64,000 bases of DNA from Malus domestica (taxonomy: Eukaryota > Streptophyta > Magnoliopsida > Rosales > Rosaceae), in contig NC_091669.1 of NCBI RefSeq assembly GCF_042453785.1, positions 10,924,501 to 10,988,500 of the forward strand. Reading direction: 5' to 3'. Positions 21,867 to 33,864 of the stretch are shown here, piece by piece (position 1 is the first letter of the stretch; every line of letters starts with the position of its first letter). Both the position numbers and the translations under genes were made by a program. The notes under the pieces were generated by a model that saw only the letters and a list, made by a program, of their open reading frames with translations, had not been told where the DNA came from and ran no database searches.

Positions 21867-22611
21867 ATTAAGTGTTTTCCTTATCAAAACGCACAAAAAG
21901 GTACTCACAAATCTGTAAGAGACGTTGTTTTACTAACATCGCTGCCACCAAAGGTACTCAGAAATTGTAGAAACGACACCACCAAGATGATTAATGGATT
22001 GGGATTTCGAATTCGTTGTTATATTCATCGGGTTTTCAAATTAGTACACCAATATGAGTATTGGGTTTTCAAATTAGTACACCAAGATGATTAATCCACA
22101 AAACCCTCAGTGGGTTTTCAATATAATTAATCCACACCACAGCCATGGCGTGGAGACGGAGGACTGGGACGGAGACTTGTCGGGAATGGAAGGTGGGATC
22201 GCTGGTGTTTTTTTTTTTTTAGTATTTAATTTTTTTTGAATTTTTGAATTTTCTAAAATAAATTAGATGTCCAACTGTGATAAAAATTATACATGTCAAA
22301 TTTTAAATGGAAGTACCACAAATAATGTGGTAGTACTGTACTACTTAATAATTTCTCATCTTAAACAAAATTGAGGATATACTATAAAACCAATTGGCTA
22401 TATGAGAAGTAGTCCAACTTACTTATAAACTCATACAAGGCCTCTTCTTCCATCAATATAGGATTCATTCTCAATAGCCACCCTCATATGTGGCGGATTT
22501 TAAAGTCAAACATGTGGACATGACAAACGAGAAGAAATTTAAAGTTTCATCGTAAAACCAATTGACAATATTATAATATAATCTTTTATAAGTCCATGCA
22601 AGATCTCTTCT

Positions 22612-23393
22612 TTCTGTTTGATTCATTCTCTTCATAGCCATCATATAAAGACATAAAAACGGCAACGGGTTCAGAAGGAGGAGAGAATCGAACAAGAAAG
22701 AGCCCAAAGAACAAGAAGCTAAAAAACAAACACGAAAAAACAAGCCAGTGACCACAATTACAGGAAGCTAAAGAACAAACCCGCACATCAGGAAGCAACT
22801 GATTGACCAGTCCAATTTTAGAGGTTGCGAGACATTCTCAGAAAGAAAGTTCCATATATACTACGTATTTAGCAAAAATAAGAAGCTAAGGGAAAGAGAA
22901 TAAGGGAGAAGACCACATTCATGATTGCAATATGCATTTGCTTCTTCGTGTGATCATAATTTCGTTGTTATGGCCCATCAGCATAGTGGCAGCATCATCA
23001 TCAGATAAAGTTACACCGGTATTAAAGTCTGACTGCGAATCTCATTGCGGAAATGTTAGCATCCCATACCCTTTTGGGATTGGACCTAGCATCAATTGTT
23101 ACTTGTACGATTGGTTTGAAATAGACTGCAAGAACTCTACCAGCGGTCCCAAGCCTTTTTTGAAGAACACCACGATAGAGGTGCTGGATATTTCAGTTGA
23201 AGGCACGCTTCGAGTTGAGCATCCTGTTAGGTTCTTCAACAGAACAATGGTTCCCCAATTGCCAAATTTTACAGGAAGCCCTTTCTTGTGCTCTGAGGAA
23301 CACAATCAATTCACTGCAGTCAGTTGTGGCTTGTTTGCCTTTGTAAAGTCATACCCGGACCAGCGTGTTGGTGGTGGATGTATGTCAACTTGT
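22612..23393. repeat. Segmental duplication, copy B, right part
   Basis: Resumes homology with copy A at TTCATAGCCATCATATAAA (copy A 12118) and continues through the WAKL leader and coding start to GGATGTATGTCAA. Beyond this point copy B keeps more WAKL sequence than copy A. Confidence 0.85.
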
Positions 23394-23504
23394 GATACGA
23401 GTGCTGGGCCTGAAGACAACTATGGATGTATTGGTATTAACTGTTGCCAGATTGCGCTTCCCAGGAATCTCAGTTTTTGCTCCTACGTACAGTTTTTGCT
23501 CTAG
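22932..23504 (+). pseudogene. WAKL receptor gene, 5' fragment (copy B)
   Basis: Sister of the fragment at 12426. Signal peptide (about 1-22), then the WAK galacturonan-binding domain ([34 protein letters not shown]) through the double-cysteine motif GINCCQ, which copy A has lost. It runs into foreign DNA after LPRNLSF; the short tail and stop at 23504 come from a CAGTTTTTGCTC repeat at the junction. No EGF, membrane span or kinase follows; an antisense LINE fragment begins instead. A 190-aa secreted protein is possible but unproven. Confidence 0.82.
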
Positions 23505-23509
23505 CATGC

Positions 23510-24830
23510 ATTCAATCCATGGGAGGAACGAAGAGATGGAATCAGTATTGAAACTCAACTTGGAAACAACCAAACAAAATAAACCAGACGTTTCGACGTT
23601 TTCTTTGGAGAACGGAATAACATAGACAGGGCAAAGATGCCAAAGTATTACAGCAAGCCTACCCTGAGGCAAGCAGTCAACACAAACTACTGGGAAAGAG
23701 TAGTGTAAGGAGGTACAGGGAATCACGACGCCGCATCTAATGCTAGAAGCGTCCCTCCTCACACTACCTAATCATCTAGGGGGGACAGGGAAGGCCGTCA
23801 TTACACAAAACATGTACCAGGGAAGATGGCGGTCTATCGACCCAAATTACATCACATACTTCCCTACAACGCTGCGACGTCAAAAGGTCTGCAGCCGAGT
23901 TGACCAATCTTGGAACCCAAGATCAGCGGCAATTTTGAAAAGACCTCCCCATCCTGTAGCAATTCACAAGAATGGGAAAAGCTTCCCAACTGCCCAACTT
24001 TGCCCTATCCCAAAGGTAAGAGATGGATTCGGAGGAGTCAGATTCAATGATTACAGAATTCCAGCCCTTAATAATCCCCAACTTACAATCATACAGGATA
24101 GCCAAAGCCTCTGCCATTGCTACACTAGTCGCCTTGACACCATATCTGCATGCCACCAAGAACCTCCCCTCGCCATCCCTCGCCACCACACCCGCAAACC
24201 CCATACTCCCCCCTGCCATCCAACTTGCATCCACATTTATTTTCACAAAGCCCTGACACGGAGGACACCAATGGGTGATATTCTCCGAGATAACAGAGGA
24301 GGGCAATGTCCGAATACCTGTAGAAGAAGTAGCCTCCTTGAAAGCATTAACCGAGTGGGAGGTGGCTGCCAATACCTGCCTTGGGTATATGGGTTTCTGG
24401 TTGAACAGGAAGTTGCACCCGGCTAACCATATCTGCCAGCGGGAAAAAGCAATATATGCTAACCACATACGCTTCTCTTCCTTCGAACCAATGACTGAAT
24501 TAAATGTTTCCTGCAGCCACATCGCCCATGTGGTAGTGTCCATCCTGATAATCTTAAGTTCATATTCCCCCCAAACCAAACCACTTCCACCCACGGGCAT
24601 TGTAGGAAGAAGTGTTCATTACAAGCACAAATACCCTCCTGCTTTTATGTCGGGTGGGTGGCCTCCCCTTTCTTCTTCTCCCTGTCATCCCTTCAGACAC
24701 CCCACAGCTTCCAGATCTGACCAACTGACAGGGGAAAGGTATATAGTACACTTAGGTAGCAGGGAGGAAGAACTGCGAGATTTAGGTAGACGGAGGCTTG
24801 CGGGTGGGCGTCACTGACGAGTTTTTTCAC
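23510..24830 (-). mobile_element. LINE (L1-type) 3' fragment, antisense
   Basis: On the minus strand a degenerate zinc-binding RVT segment (ICACNEHFFLQCPW, in a broken frame near 24600-24670) is followed by a 225-aa frame (24600-23923) and an RNase H-like domain, the C-terminal order of plant L1 LINEs. RNase H acidic positions appear in INVDASW, AMAEALAI and IIESDSS, and after an in-frame TGA at 23923 the last one in NSAAD. Endonuclease and reverse transcriptase are missing, a 5' truncation typical of LINEs. It truncates WAKL copy B. Confidence 0.82.
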
Positions 24831-25024
24831 GATTAAGAGGAAAATAGGAGGTTTTTTTAGTAGGTAAATTAGTAATTGTACCCAACTTTTGGTTATAATT
24901 ACCCTAAATTTATAAAAATGGCTATTATTCTATCTGGATCTAAATTTTGATTATTTTTCTAAATTTCCCAATCAAAATGACTACTAGCGTGGGCCCTGCA
25001 TAAGATTTTGGGTATTTTTTATGG

Positions 25025-25245
25025 AGGTAGATTGTCTGCCCTCTTGTTTGGGTGTCCTTCCTATCCACTCTTATTTGTGCGGTCACGGTTAAACCACGTC
25101 AACATTTTATATTCTTATTACTTTTTGTCTTATTATCCCAATAAAAAAAATTAATATAAAATGTTGACGTGACTTAACCGTGATCGTACAGGAGGGGATG
25201 AGAAGAGCACCCAAACAGGAGGGTAAACAATCTGCCTCTATTTTC
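25025..25245. mobile_element. Foldback MITE with TGACGTGG arms, upstream of a WAKL gene
   Basis: GATTGTCTGCCCTCTTGTTTGGGTG at the left is matched in inverse by CACCCAAACAGGAGGGTAAACAATC at the right. Inside, each arm has GTCACGGTTAA.CCACGTCAACATTTTATA in opposite orientation. The same core is present at 36240-36385, so this is a family. Confidence 0.85.
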
Positions 25246-26163
25246 TATTTGGGTCTTTTTAGGGTTCTGTTCTTGAGTATTTTTTTATTTGGACATCTTT
25301 TGGGTTTTGAATAGGGGTAAGCTTTTGTTATTAGAAATTTGGGGATTCTCCAAGTTGCGAGGAGCACCAACAATCGTGAAGAGGAGAGAGTGAGGAACTT
25401 GCCAGATCTTCTTTGTAAGGATCTCGATGATCTTTAAGCTCATCGTATATCGTGTGATAAAAAATTATTGTAAATTTTTTTATTTAAATTTGAATATAAA
25501 CAGTACCTAACGAAAACTGGATGCACGATGTATGATGAACGGATGTGATGGAAGATCTCTGGAATCCTCACAAAGAGAATCCGGTAAGGATCCTCTCTCA
25601 AGAAGAGAGGGCTATGCCCTTTTTTTACATATATTAATTTTGATATTTTAATAGAAAAGAAATTGAAATACAATAGTAATTTATTGTTAGTCTAGCTTCT
25701 TAGTCTGACACAATACCAAATGTTTCATTAAGTTAGTCATGCTTCATTAAGTTAGTTTGACTACACAATTTAGTATTGAAATCATTATGTACATTATACA
25801 CGCACATATCGTCCTCCATCTGTGCGATTAAAATTTTATTTTATTTTTTTGACTGAACGATAATGTTAGTAAGCTAAATCCTCTACCACGAGTGGTCCAG
25901 TCACGTGTTAAATCCTCTACCACCAGCCATGTCTGACGGCTTTATATCTACATTTCCAAGCAAATGACAAAAGAAGACTTGAAAAGAGGGATATTTGTAA
26001 GTCAATCACCGAGTGGCAAGTAAAGATCTGTTTGGGGGCCTTTTACTTTTAAGTGCCATCGTTTCATTAGTATTTTGCAAACTCTATAACACCTTTAGCA
26101 AGCTCCATGTGTTTCCTTTTTAGCACGAAGCAGAGGAAACTGGGGAAGAACCAGAAAAGAGGA
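25246..26163. other. Upstream region of WAKL gene 26164
   Basis: Non-coding. A probable second MITE lies at about 25355-25610: AGATCTTCTTTGTAAGGATC is answered in inverse by GGAATCCTCACAAAGAGAATCC. The repeated phrase AATCCTCTACCAC(G/C)AG at 25887 and 25913 is a short direct repeat. No clear TATA box chosen. Confidence 0.5.
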
Positions 26164-28780
26164 ATGCAATATAGTTTGCTAGTTCAAGTGGCACCGTTCA
26201 TTGTGTTGTTATGGTGTTTAAGCACAACAGCGTCGGGAACAGAAGCACCGACGGCAAAGCCTAACTGTTCAAGAGATTGCGGAGGTGTTAGCATACCATA
26301 CCCTTTCGGGATCGGACCTAACAGAGATTGTTACTTTGATGAAGGGTTTGAAATAAGCTGTAACAAGACAACCGGGTACGCGCCTGTCTTAAGACAAACC
26401 AGCCTTGAGGTACTGAATATTTCTATTGCCGATGGCACAATTCAGGTCAAAAACCCTGTCGCTTTCTTCTGTGGTGGGAAGAGCGGTCGTCAACCGGCTA
26501 ATTTGACGGGAACCCCTTTTGTATACTCCGAGAGACACAATAGATTCACTGCAGTGAGTTGTGGCTACCTTGCGATGGTGGGCTCAGATGAGTATCTTGT
26601 TGGTGGGTGCAGGTCAATTTGTGAGGGGACTAGTATAAACTATGGTAACTGTGAGGTTGGTATAAATTGTTGCCAGACTACCATTCCACCGCATCTCAGT
26701 GCTATCAGTACGGACATAATAAAAGATAATAGAGGAAGAGGAGATGATTGTAATAATGCTTATGCATTCCTTGTCGACAAAAACTGGTTTAGGAGCATTG
26801 CAAGTGTTTCCAATTTCAGTGTCAATGGGGATACAGAGAACGTTCCAGTGGTTCTACGGTGGAGCTTAAACTATGACAATACTTCTGCCAAATTATTTCA
26901 CAGATTCATCGGTAGAAATGAGTCAAGGGCAGACGATGATCCAATGCCCTGTTGCACAATTCTAAATGCCACTTCCTTGTACAACCGGTCAAGGCTTCTA
27001 TGCTCTTGCCCTCCGGGTTTCGAAGGAAACCCCTATCTTGGCCACCCTTGTTACGGTAAACCAACTCTCTACCATATCTTATAATTTTCAACCACATCCA
27101 CAAATTAGTTTACAGTATCTGTTTTTTTTTTGGGTCCCTGCATTGCAGACATTGATGAATGCACAGATCAGAAAATATGTCGGAATGGAGGAGCCTCATA
27201 TTGTATAAACTATCCCGGGGGTTACGCATGCTACATCGTGGGTGAAAAGACAAGGGTCAAGCCGATCCTTGTAGGTATGTATGTATCAGTCTTCTAATTG
27301 ATTCATATATGAAAGATGATCATAGTGTAAGGATAATAATGACATAGGCAAAAAGTATGCAGGAAAAAGTGGAGTCAAAGGTGGAATTTACTTATTGAAC
27401 ATGTAAAATTTACTCACAGAAGACCTACACGAATTGGATTTATAAAAGTTCCACATGTTAAAAGAACACTTTTTAAAATCAAAACAGAACTCAATCAAGT
27501 ACGTACTCAAGTGATGCAGTCATAGAGTAATCTATAAAACTTCAATTTAACGTTACGCAGGTCTTGGTGCGGGCGTGGGACTATTGTTACTGCTTATCAG
27601 CGCGTGGTGGATACACAAGGTCCTGAAGAAAAGGAAGAACATAAAACGCAAGCAAATTTTCTTCAAACGAAATGGTGGTTTATTATTAGAGCAACAATTA
27701 TCTTCAGGTGAAGTTAATGTGGAGAAAATCAAGTTGTTCAAGTCGAAGGAGTTGGAGAAGTCTACCGACAATTTCAACGTCGATAGAATTCTTGGGCATG
27801 GAGGCCAAGGTACTGTGTACAAAGGCATGTTGGCTGATGGTAAAATTGTTGCTGTAAAAAAGTCCACAATTATTGATGAAAGCCAACTTTCAGATTTCAT
27901 CAATGAGGTTGTAATTCTTTCACAAATCAACCACAGACATGTTGTTCAACTATTGGGTTGCTGCTTGGAGACTGAAGTTCCGCTTTTGGTTTATGAATTT
28001 ATTCCGAATGGAACACTTTCCCAGTATATCCATGAGCAGAATGAGGAGTTTCCACTTACATGGGAAATTCGCTTACGAATTGCCACAGAAATTGCAGGAG
28101 CCCTTTTCTATTTACACGCCTCAGCTGCCTTTCCCATTTATCACAGGGACATCAAGTCTACCAACATACTCTTGGATGCAAAATACAGAGCGAAAGTTGC
28201 CGATTTTGGAACTTCAAGATCAGTTGCCATTGACCAAACTCACCTTACCACACTTGTACATGGCACATTTGGATACTTGGACCCGGAATACTTCCAGTCA
28301 AGCCAATTTACGGATAAAAGTGATGTGTATAGCTTTGGAGTGGTCCTTGTTGAGCTATTAACAGGACAAAAACCAATTTCTTCTAACCGGTCACAAGAAC
28401 AAGGCAGAAGTCTTGCTAAATACTTCATTATTTCGATGCAGGAAGATCGTCTGTTCGACATTCTTGATGCTCAAGTTGTGAAGGGAGGGTCTAAAGCAGA
28501 TATCGCAATAGTTGCTAACCTTGCAAGGAGGTGCTTGAATTTAAGCGGACGAAAACGCCCTACAATGAGAGAGGTCATGGCAGAACTGGAAGGAGTTCAA
28601 ATGGCAGAAAAGGCTACTTCTCACGGTGGAAAGAATTACGAAGAGGTTGAATATCTGAGGACTGAATCAGTTGAGCCATGGGATGTTATTTCAAGCTCAA
28701 CTGACACAGGGCCTGCTGTGGATGGTGGTGCTTCATCACGAATGCATGAAATCCCTCTCTTACCTTTCAAGTCACTGTGA
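26164..28780 (+). CDS. Wall-associated receptor kinase-like protein (WAKL)
   Basis: Plasma-membrane receptor kinase predicted to sense pectin or wall signals. Exons 26164-27055, 27149-27274 and 27561-28780, all GT-AG, phase 1 junctions; 745 aa. Signal peptide about 1-27, WAK galacturonan-binding domain about 33-300 ([27 protein letters not shown]), a short calcium-binding-EGF-like exon 2 (DIDECTD...NYPGGYACY), membrane span about 342-358 ([11 protein letters not shown]), and a Ser/Thr kinase. Kinase: glycine loop GHGGQG 418-423, Lys 439, HRD 534-536 (RD type), DFG 554-556, all present. Start: ATG 26107 is in frame but would put 19 charged residues before the signal peptide, so ATG 26164 is preferred. 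First intact member of a plus-strand cluster. Confidence 0.93.
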
Positions 28781-29546
28781 ACAATAATTCTATATTTCTA
28801 AATTTTAAATATTGTAATGAATGTTCCAGTTTCATATATTTAGGTTTTTCATTTTTTTCTTGAAACTCTTCTGTCAGAGTGAATGAGACTACAGTTTGAA
28901 CCTTCGGATCCTTAGGCCACATATCAGTGATGCCTGGCTGATTAACTGGTGATTTTTTTTTTTCTCACACATGAATGGAAACAGAAAACTAATCTTAACA
29001 GATCAACAGTCAATTAGCTAATTGATCCTATAAGTCATACTCAACAAATACTTGTCCTCTAACCAATCTTCTACCTGGCCTGTTTTTGTTATATAAGCAA
29101 AAAATAAAAATAGTAAGCTCAAATAAAACTCTGGTTTTTTCCTTTCTTCATTCAAGCAATTGGGGAAGCGGAACTGAACTTGGGACCTCAAGTGCAGGAG
29201 TTGAATCATCTTAACCAACTGAACTACAAGTCCGTTACAGTTAAAGCTAAAACTTTGTTTCTTAATGTGGCTTGATAAGGCAATATGTGAAATGAGCTTT
29301 GTTGAAAGCTAAAGACAACATGTGTTTCACATTGTTGATCTTGATATTGTTGAAGGCTAAAGACAACATGAGATTTATACTCGCAACAAGACACCCCAAA
29401 CAAAACTTCTATGTTAAAGTTATAGAATTACCCTGTTCCTAACTAGCCTCTGATCGAACTAAATCCCCAGATTTTAGCATCAACATCTGAGAAAATGGTT
29501 ATATGGGATTAGATTTATATTTCACTGCCTGAAAACTTTATATTAC
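28781..29546. other. Intergenic, no gene
   Basis: AT-rich DNA between a WAKL gene and a kinase remnant. At 29150-29235 the phrase TTGGGACCTCAAGTGCAGG...CCAACTGAACTACAAG resembles terminal fragments of a dispersed repeat also hinted at in 1660-1740 and 47060-47110. Nothing codes. Confidence 0.45.
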
Positions 29547-29975
29547 ACAGGGACATCAAATCTTCCAACATACTTTTGGATGAAAATACAGAGCAAAAGT
29601 TGCTGATTTGGAACTTCAAGATCAATTTCTAGCGACCAAACTCATTTGACAGCACATGCTAATGGTACATTTGGTTACGTGGATCTCGCATATTTCCTAA
29701 ATTGATTTACGGAGAAAAGTGAAGTGTATAGCTTTGGAATCGTCCTTGTCGATCTCTTGACTGGACAAAAACCAATTCGAGCAATAACAAGGTCACGGCA
29801 AGGAGATGAAGATTACACAAGTCTTGTCACATATTTCACTACTTGGATGCAAGAAGATCGTCTATCTGACGTTGTAAGATGTTTGAATATGAATGGAAGA
29901 AATCGCCCTATAACGAGAGAAGTTACAACCGAGTTGGAGGCCATTCAAATGTCAGAAACAACTTGTTCAAAATGA
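29547..29975 (+). pseudogene. WAKL kinase-domain pseudogene
   Basis: Matches the C-terminal kinase half of the neighbouring WAKL genes from the [12 protein letters not shown] region to the end. Frameshifts hit the DFG region and the activation segment, a stop falls near 29705, and a stretch of about 60 bases that should follow RLSDV is deleted. An 83-codon remnant frame (29724-29975) still reads [16 protein letters not shown] and ends ELEAIQMSE. No ectodomain or membrane span upstream. Same strand and order as the cluster, so likely a dead tandem copy. Confidence 0.88.
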
Positions 29976-30631
29976 AACTTGAGCATTAAGGTGGTGTTGG
30001 TGAAGAGAACGTTATTGTATGTTTCATTTGCTATCATAGAAAATTACATATGCTCTTTTGGACTATAATCCTCTGACTATTTATTTATTTTACTTTGTAT
30101 CTACAAGGAAGTTAGGGCAAATCGACTGGTCAAGCATGGCAGGTAGATTTTAAAATGTATATGTGCATATTTCCACACAAACTACAAAAGTAAGTGCCCT
30201 ACTTGTATGCTTCTAAATTATTTTCAATCTAAAGTTCTGAGTGCGAGGAAGCGAATAAATGTCTTACATTAGAAGTTTACCAAATCTTGCATGAGTCCGG
30301 CTATTTCTTATGTTGTCAATTAATTTTATAGTGGAATATTAACTTACTTCATGGTATCAAAGCATAGGCCTACATTTGAAGCTCAACGGTCACACTTGCT
30401 TAACAACACCTAATTTATATTATCCACGTGTTAGACTTTAGGTTTGAACTTCGCAATAGGAAAGGTTCCATTGAGAAACTAACATCTTTCCCTTTGTGTT
30501 CCACTAAAATCTAACAGCGCATTACTCGGGCAATATGTTTGAAGATTTATTCCATGTCCAGAAACTACTGATGATGGTTTCGTGCATGCCATGGCGAAAC
30601 CTTAATGATCGACCAACTCATATATCATTAT
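29976..30631. other. Intergenic with TRIM-like remnant
   Basis: ATGGTATCAAAGCATAGGCC at 30352 followed by GTCACACTTGCTTAACAAC and CCACGTGTTAGAC resembles the primer-binding site and interior of the TRIMs at 13891 and 48554, but degraded. No coding sequence. Confidence 0.5.
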
Positions 30632-31274
30632 CACTACAAGAAAAATGAGCTTTGGGTGCAAAACGAATGACACAAATAAGAATTTTGTGTCTATTTAACC
30701 ACCCAAAGGTTGAAACAGTTCCCATTCCATAGAGGGCCCAATGTAAAAAAAAAAAAAAAGAAGATGCAAAACAATAATGGGCACGGAAATTGTGCCGAGT
30801 GGGATCAGATGACAACATTTTTACTGAAGATGGGCACAAAAAACATTTTGTGTCTATAAAAAAAATTTGTTAGCAACACTGTATGTGTTTTTTTTCGTTT
30901 GTCTTTACCTCTAGCACACCAAAAAATTAAATTTATAAAATTGTGGTAAATAATGGTATGGAGCTGTTTATTACTGTGTAATGTTTTAGCCTCAAAATAA
31001 GTTAGCAATAATGTTGTTCAAATTCATTTTTGGCGAGAATTGAATCTCAGACCTCTCACTTACAAATAAAGAAAAATACCACTAGACCGTAGTTCTAAGT
31101 GGTGTGTTTTAGATTTACAATGGATCATTTCCATCTGCAATGAATGTTTGTTAGATTCTTATCTTTTCAACTGTTTTTTAGATTGTTATCTTCCTACAGG
31201 TATGTTTTTGATACTTAGTGACACATAACCAAAAATTGTGTCCTTAGGATCATCGATCTATTCAACCATACAAA

Positions 31275-31518
31275 GGTGTAGTGGGTCTTCAGATAGACAA
31301 ATGACTTAATAATTATAAATTCCTTTTTATAACACTAATGTTAAAAATTGTGTCCAGTAAATATTAATAAATAATAAATCACTCTACTTTCCGTACAAAG
31401 GTGTAATGGGTCTTTAGATTGACAAATGACTTAATAATTATAAATTCCTTTTTATGACATTAATGTTAGAAATTGTGTCCAGTAAATATTAATAAATAAT
31501 AAATCACTCTACTTCCCA
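31275..31518. repeat. 126-bp tandem duplication inside the CACTA element
   Basis: The unit starting GTGTAGTGGGTCTTCAGAT (31275) is repeated from 31401 (GTGTAATGGGTCTTTAGAT) with a few base changes through AAATCACTCTACTT. Confidence 0.9.
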
Positions 31519-31794
31519 AATAGCAAAAGAATATGTTGGCACAATTATGGATTTGTGCCTTTATTCTAGTATAAAATGTCCGCACTCCTTTACTAATTTG
31601 TCTATGGAAAATTACAAGGTTGCTTCATACACTTGTGCTTCTTTTGAATTTGATCAAGTTCTGCATCATTGAGAATGGGGAACAGGCGACGTCGCAGAGT
31701 TAGAATTAGAATCGAATCTCCAGTATCACATTCGTTTATTGCTTCAAACATTACAACATCAAATTCCACTATGAATCCTCCAGCTCGATGTCCA

Positions 31795-32130
31795 TGACAA
31801 CATGTTAATGTCGGGCGCATACCTCATTCTATTGATAATCAGTACATTCTTACTACTGTTGTTGATGTTCACCTTGGCTACGCATTACCTTCCAGTAACG
31901 GATGCATACGTGCACCTCAAGGATGTGTGTTGCTAGCATGGGCATACCCGGGTAGGACAAAACAATACCCTATCAATTTGGTTTCTGTTGAAACAACAAC
32001 TGAAGAGTTTACTAGTGGGTTATCATACGACACATCCGCATATCTCAAAACTTGTAAGTATGATAACCCACTAGGTAAGTATCAAAAACATATCTCAAAA
32101 CTTGTATCAAAGCTCGAACCATCTTCATAA
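31795..32130 (+). pseudogene. Unidentified coding-like remnant in the CACTA element
   Basis: An open frame from about 31830 reads VVDVHLGYALPSSNG, GCVLLAWAYPGRTKQYPI and ends in a short direct repeat of TCTCAAAACTTGTA. The composition looks protein-like, but I do not recognise the family. It could be an old piece of the transposase gene or a captured host fragment. Confidence 0.35.
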
Positions 32131-32339
32131 CCATAATAAATCCATATCCATAAATCCACCATATTTGTAAATTCGTAATATAAATTATATTAAAAAACCA
32201 TAGAAACCAATATATGCAAAACCAATAATTCATTCTCTTTAATAAAACATAATTTTGATAAATAGTAATTATAGAAGTCTGGAAAACATAATATAAAGCA
32301 TATTCAATGCATGAAATATGTAATGCATGCTAGGTTAAT

Positions 32340-33464
32340 GATTTATAAAAAATATAGTTAAGAAGGGATCCACTCACTAGTTTTTCCATTGCCTGAAGTC
32401 GCTTGAACTATCGAGGATGTAATCATTTCCCACTAACACGCCTAAACACAAATAGGGACCTTTTAGTAAAGCTCTACTTAAACGTTATAATTTTGGAAAC
32501 GGATGGCGGATTCGGATTTGGCACGTCGAGGAACCTTGGGTTTTTCCTCCATGCACCGCCGTGTGTGGCGGTCGGCCACCCTAACTCGCCGGAAAATCCA
32601 ACAACTCTAAAAATTCTCAAATTTTACAGGAAGGAAGATCTCGATGAGAGGAACAAGTTTCATACCTGAGACTAAGGCCAATTTGGCCGGGAAAAGCCCC
32701 ATTTTCACTAGAACCAGTTAGAAACCCTAAAAATGGTGTTTCTTGATTCGTCCTCAAATCGACTATGACGCTCCAACCAATGATTGAGAATTGTTCTTGA
32801 GATCAAGCGAAGTTGTTTGCTTGTGGGGATCGATGGGATTGCATTCAGAAATGGCAAAATCGCCGCCTAGGAACTCACGGGGTTGCCATCGGAGCTGACG
32901 ACTTTGAACTCCATGAAATAGGGCTTATTTTCTTCGATTTTGGTGTGAAACCTGAAGAAGGAAGGCTGTGGAGTTGGTTCTAGGTGGTTAGGAGGAACCG
33001 GGTCAAGGGTGATCCGGTGCTTCTCCTCTCTCTCATTTCCCCTCCTTTCTCTCCTCTCTAATTGGTCACTTTCTCTCTTATATCTGATTAGGCTTCCCGC
33101 CCCTCCTTTCTCTCCTTTATCTCTTCTCCCAACCGTCCGTTTCTTCTTTCATTCAATTTGGGCCACGCACGTGGCTTTCCAGATTTTGCTCCAGAAATCT
33201 GGAGCTTTCTAGAAAATAATCAATTTACTAAAATGCCCCCAACTTTAAACGTTAATATCTCCTTCGTTATAACTCCAAATCACGTTCCGTTTACGCCCAC
33301 GCATTCATAGCAACGAGTACTATCCAAATACACCAAGAAAATGATTCTTATGTGACATACAAGACGGTCAAAAAAAGTCAACGTCTTTGCCTCGAAGGCA
33401 TTTTTCGTAATTTCACATTTTAAAATTATAAAAATCATAATTTTTTGAGACGGTTCGTTACACA
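32340..33464 (-). mobile_element. Antisense LTR fragment nested in the CACTA element
   Basis: Read on the minus strand from TGTGTAACGAACCGTCTC (33464) it matches the large LTR unit at 59221 onward: TATTTGGATAGTAC, TTTGGAGTTATAACGAA, AGGCTCCAGATTT and TCCCGGCCAAA.TGG with CAGGTATGAAA occur in the same order. The clear match covers about 32545-33464; the rest is less certain. It shows a retrotransposon landed in, or was picked up by, the CACTA element. Confidence 0.75.
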
Positions 33465-33827
33465 ACTTCCATTGCACATACTAGTTATTGTTTTCATGTA
33501 TTTTGGGGGAAAGATGCAAGTGTCTAGAAATGTTTGCGGAGGAGCAAAGAAAGGGTGAAGTGCAAAGCTTTCTCGAAAGATGCGATTGTCCATAAATGTT
33601 TGTTTTCAGTTGTTTTATTTATTTATTTTTTTTAACTGGTATAAAATTGTAAAGTTATAGTTTTGTTAATATATATTTTGATGGATGATTTTGAATATCT
33701 TTGTAAATTGTAATATTCTAGATGCTTGTGGGCTATTTTAATTTATGAAAAAAATTAATTTTTTTGTTTAGCCTCAATCTCAGTTTTTAGGCTATTTTGA
33801 ATTTTGAAAATTTTATAGTTTTTAATT

Positions 33828-33828
<1 letters not shown>

Positions 33829-33862
<34 letters not shown>
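33829..33862. repeat. TA microsatellite
   Basis: About 17 TA units inside the CACTA element near its right end. Confidence 0.95.

Positions 33863-33864
<2 letters not shown>

Larger units (their letters stand above)
16468..22355. mobile_element. Palindromic DNA element split by a copia insertion
   Basis: Left arm 16468-16700 and right arm about 22135-22355 are inverted copies: AAATTTGACATGT with TTTATCACAG, and the GC-rich CCCAGTCCTC(T/C)G(C/T)CTCCACG, appear in both in opposite orientation. Removing the copia element at 16867-21866 and one target copy leaves about 880 bp. This fits a non-autonomous DNA transposon with long terminal inverted repeats. The superfamily cannot be fixed. Confidence 0.75.

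Noticed and set aside
23385-23762. 125-codon minus-strand frame near the WAKL copy B fragment
   Set aside because: No domain; it overlaps the LINE 3' end and WAKL junction and is a chance frame.
26107-26163. Upstream in-frame ATG as start of the first intact WAKL gene
   Set aside because: It would place a charged stretch before the signal peptide; ATG 26164 fits the family better. If used, secretion would be doubtful.
33009-33212. 67-codon plus-strand frame in the CACTA element
   Set aside because: It is a CT-rich antisense part of the nested LTR fragment.
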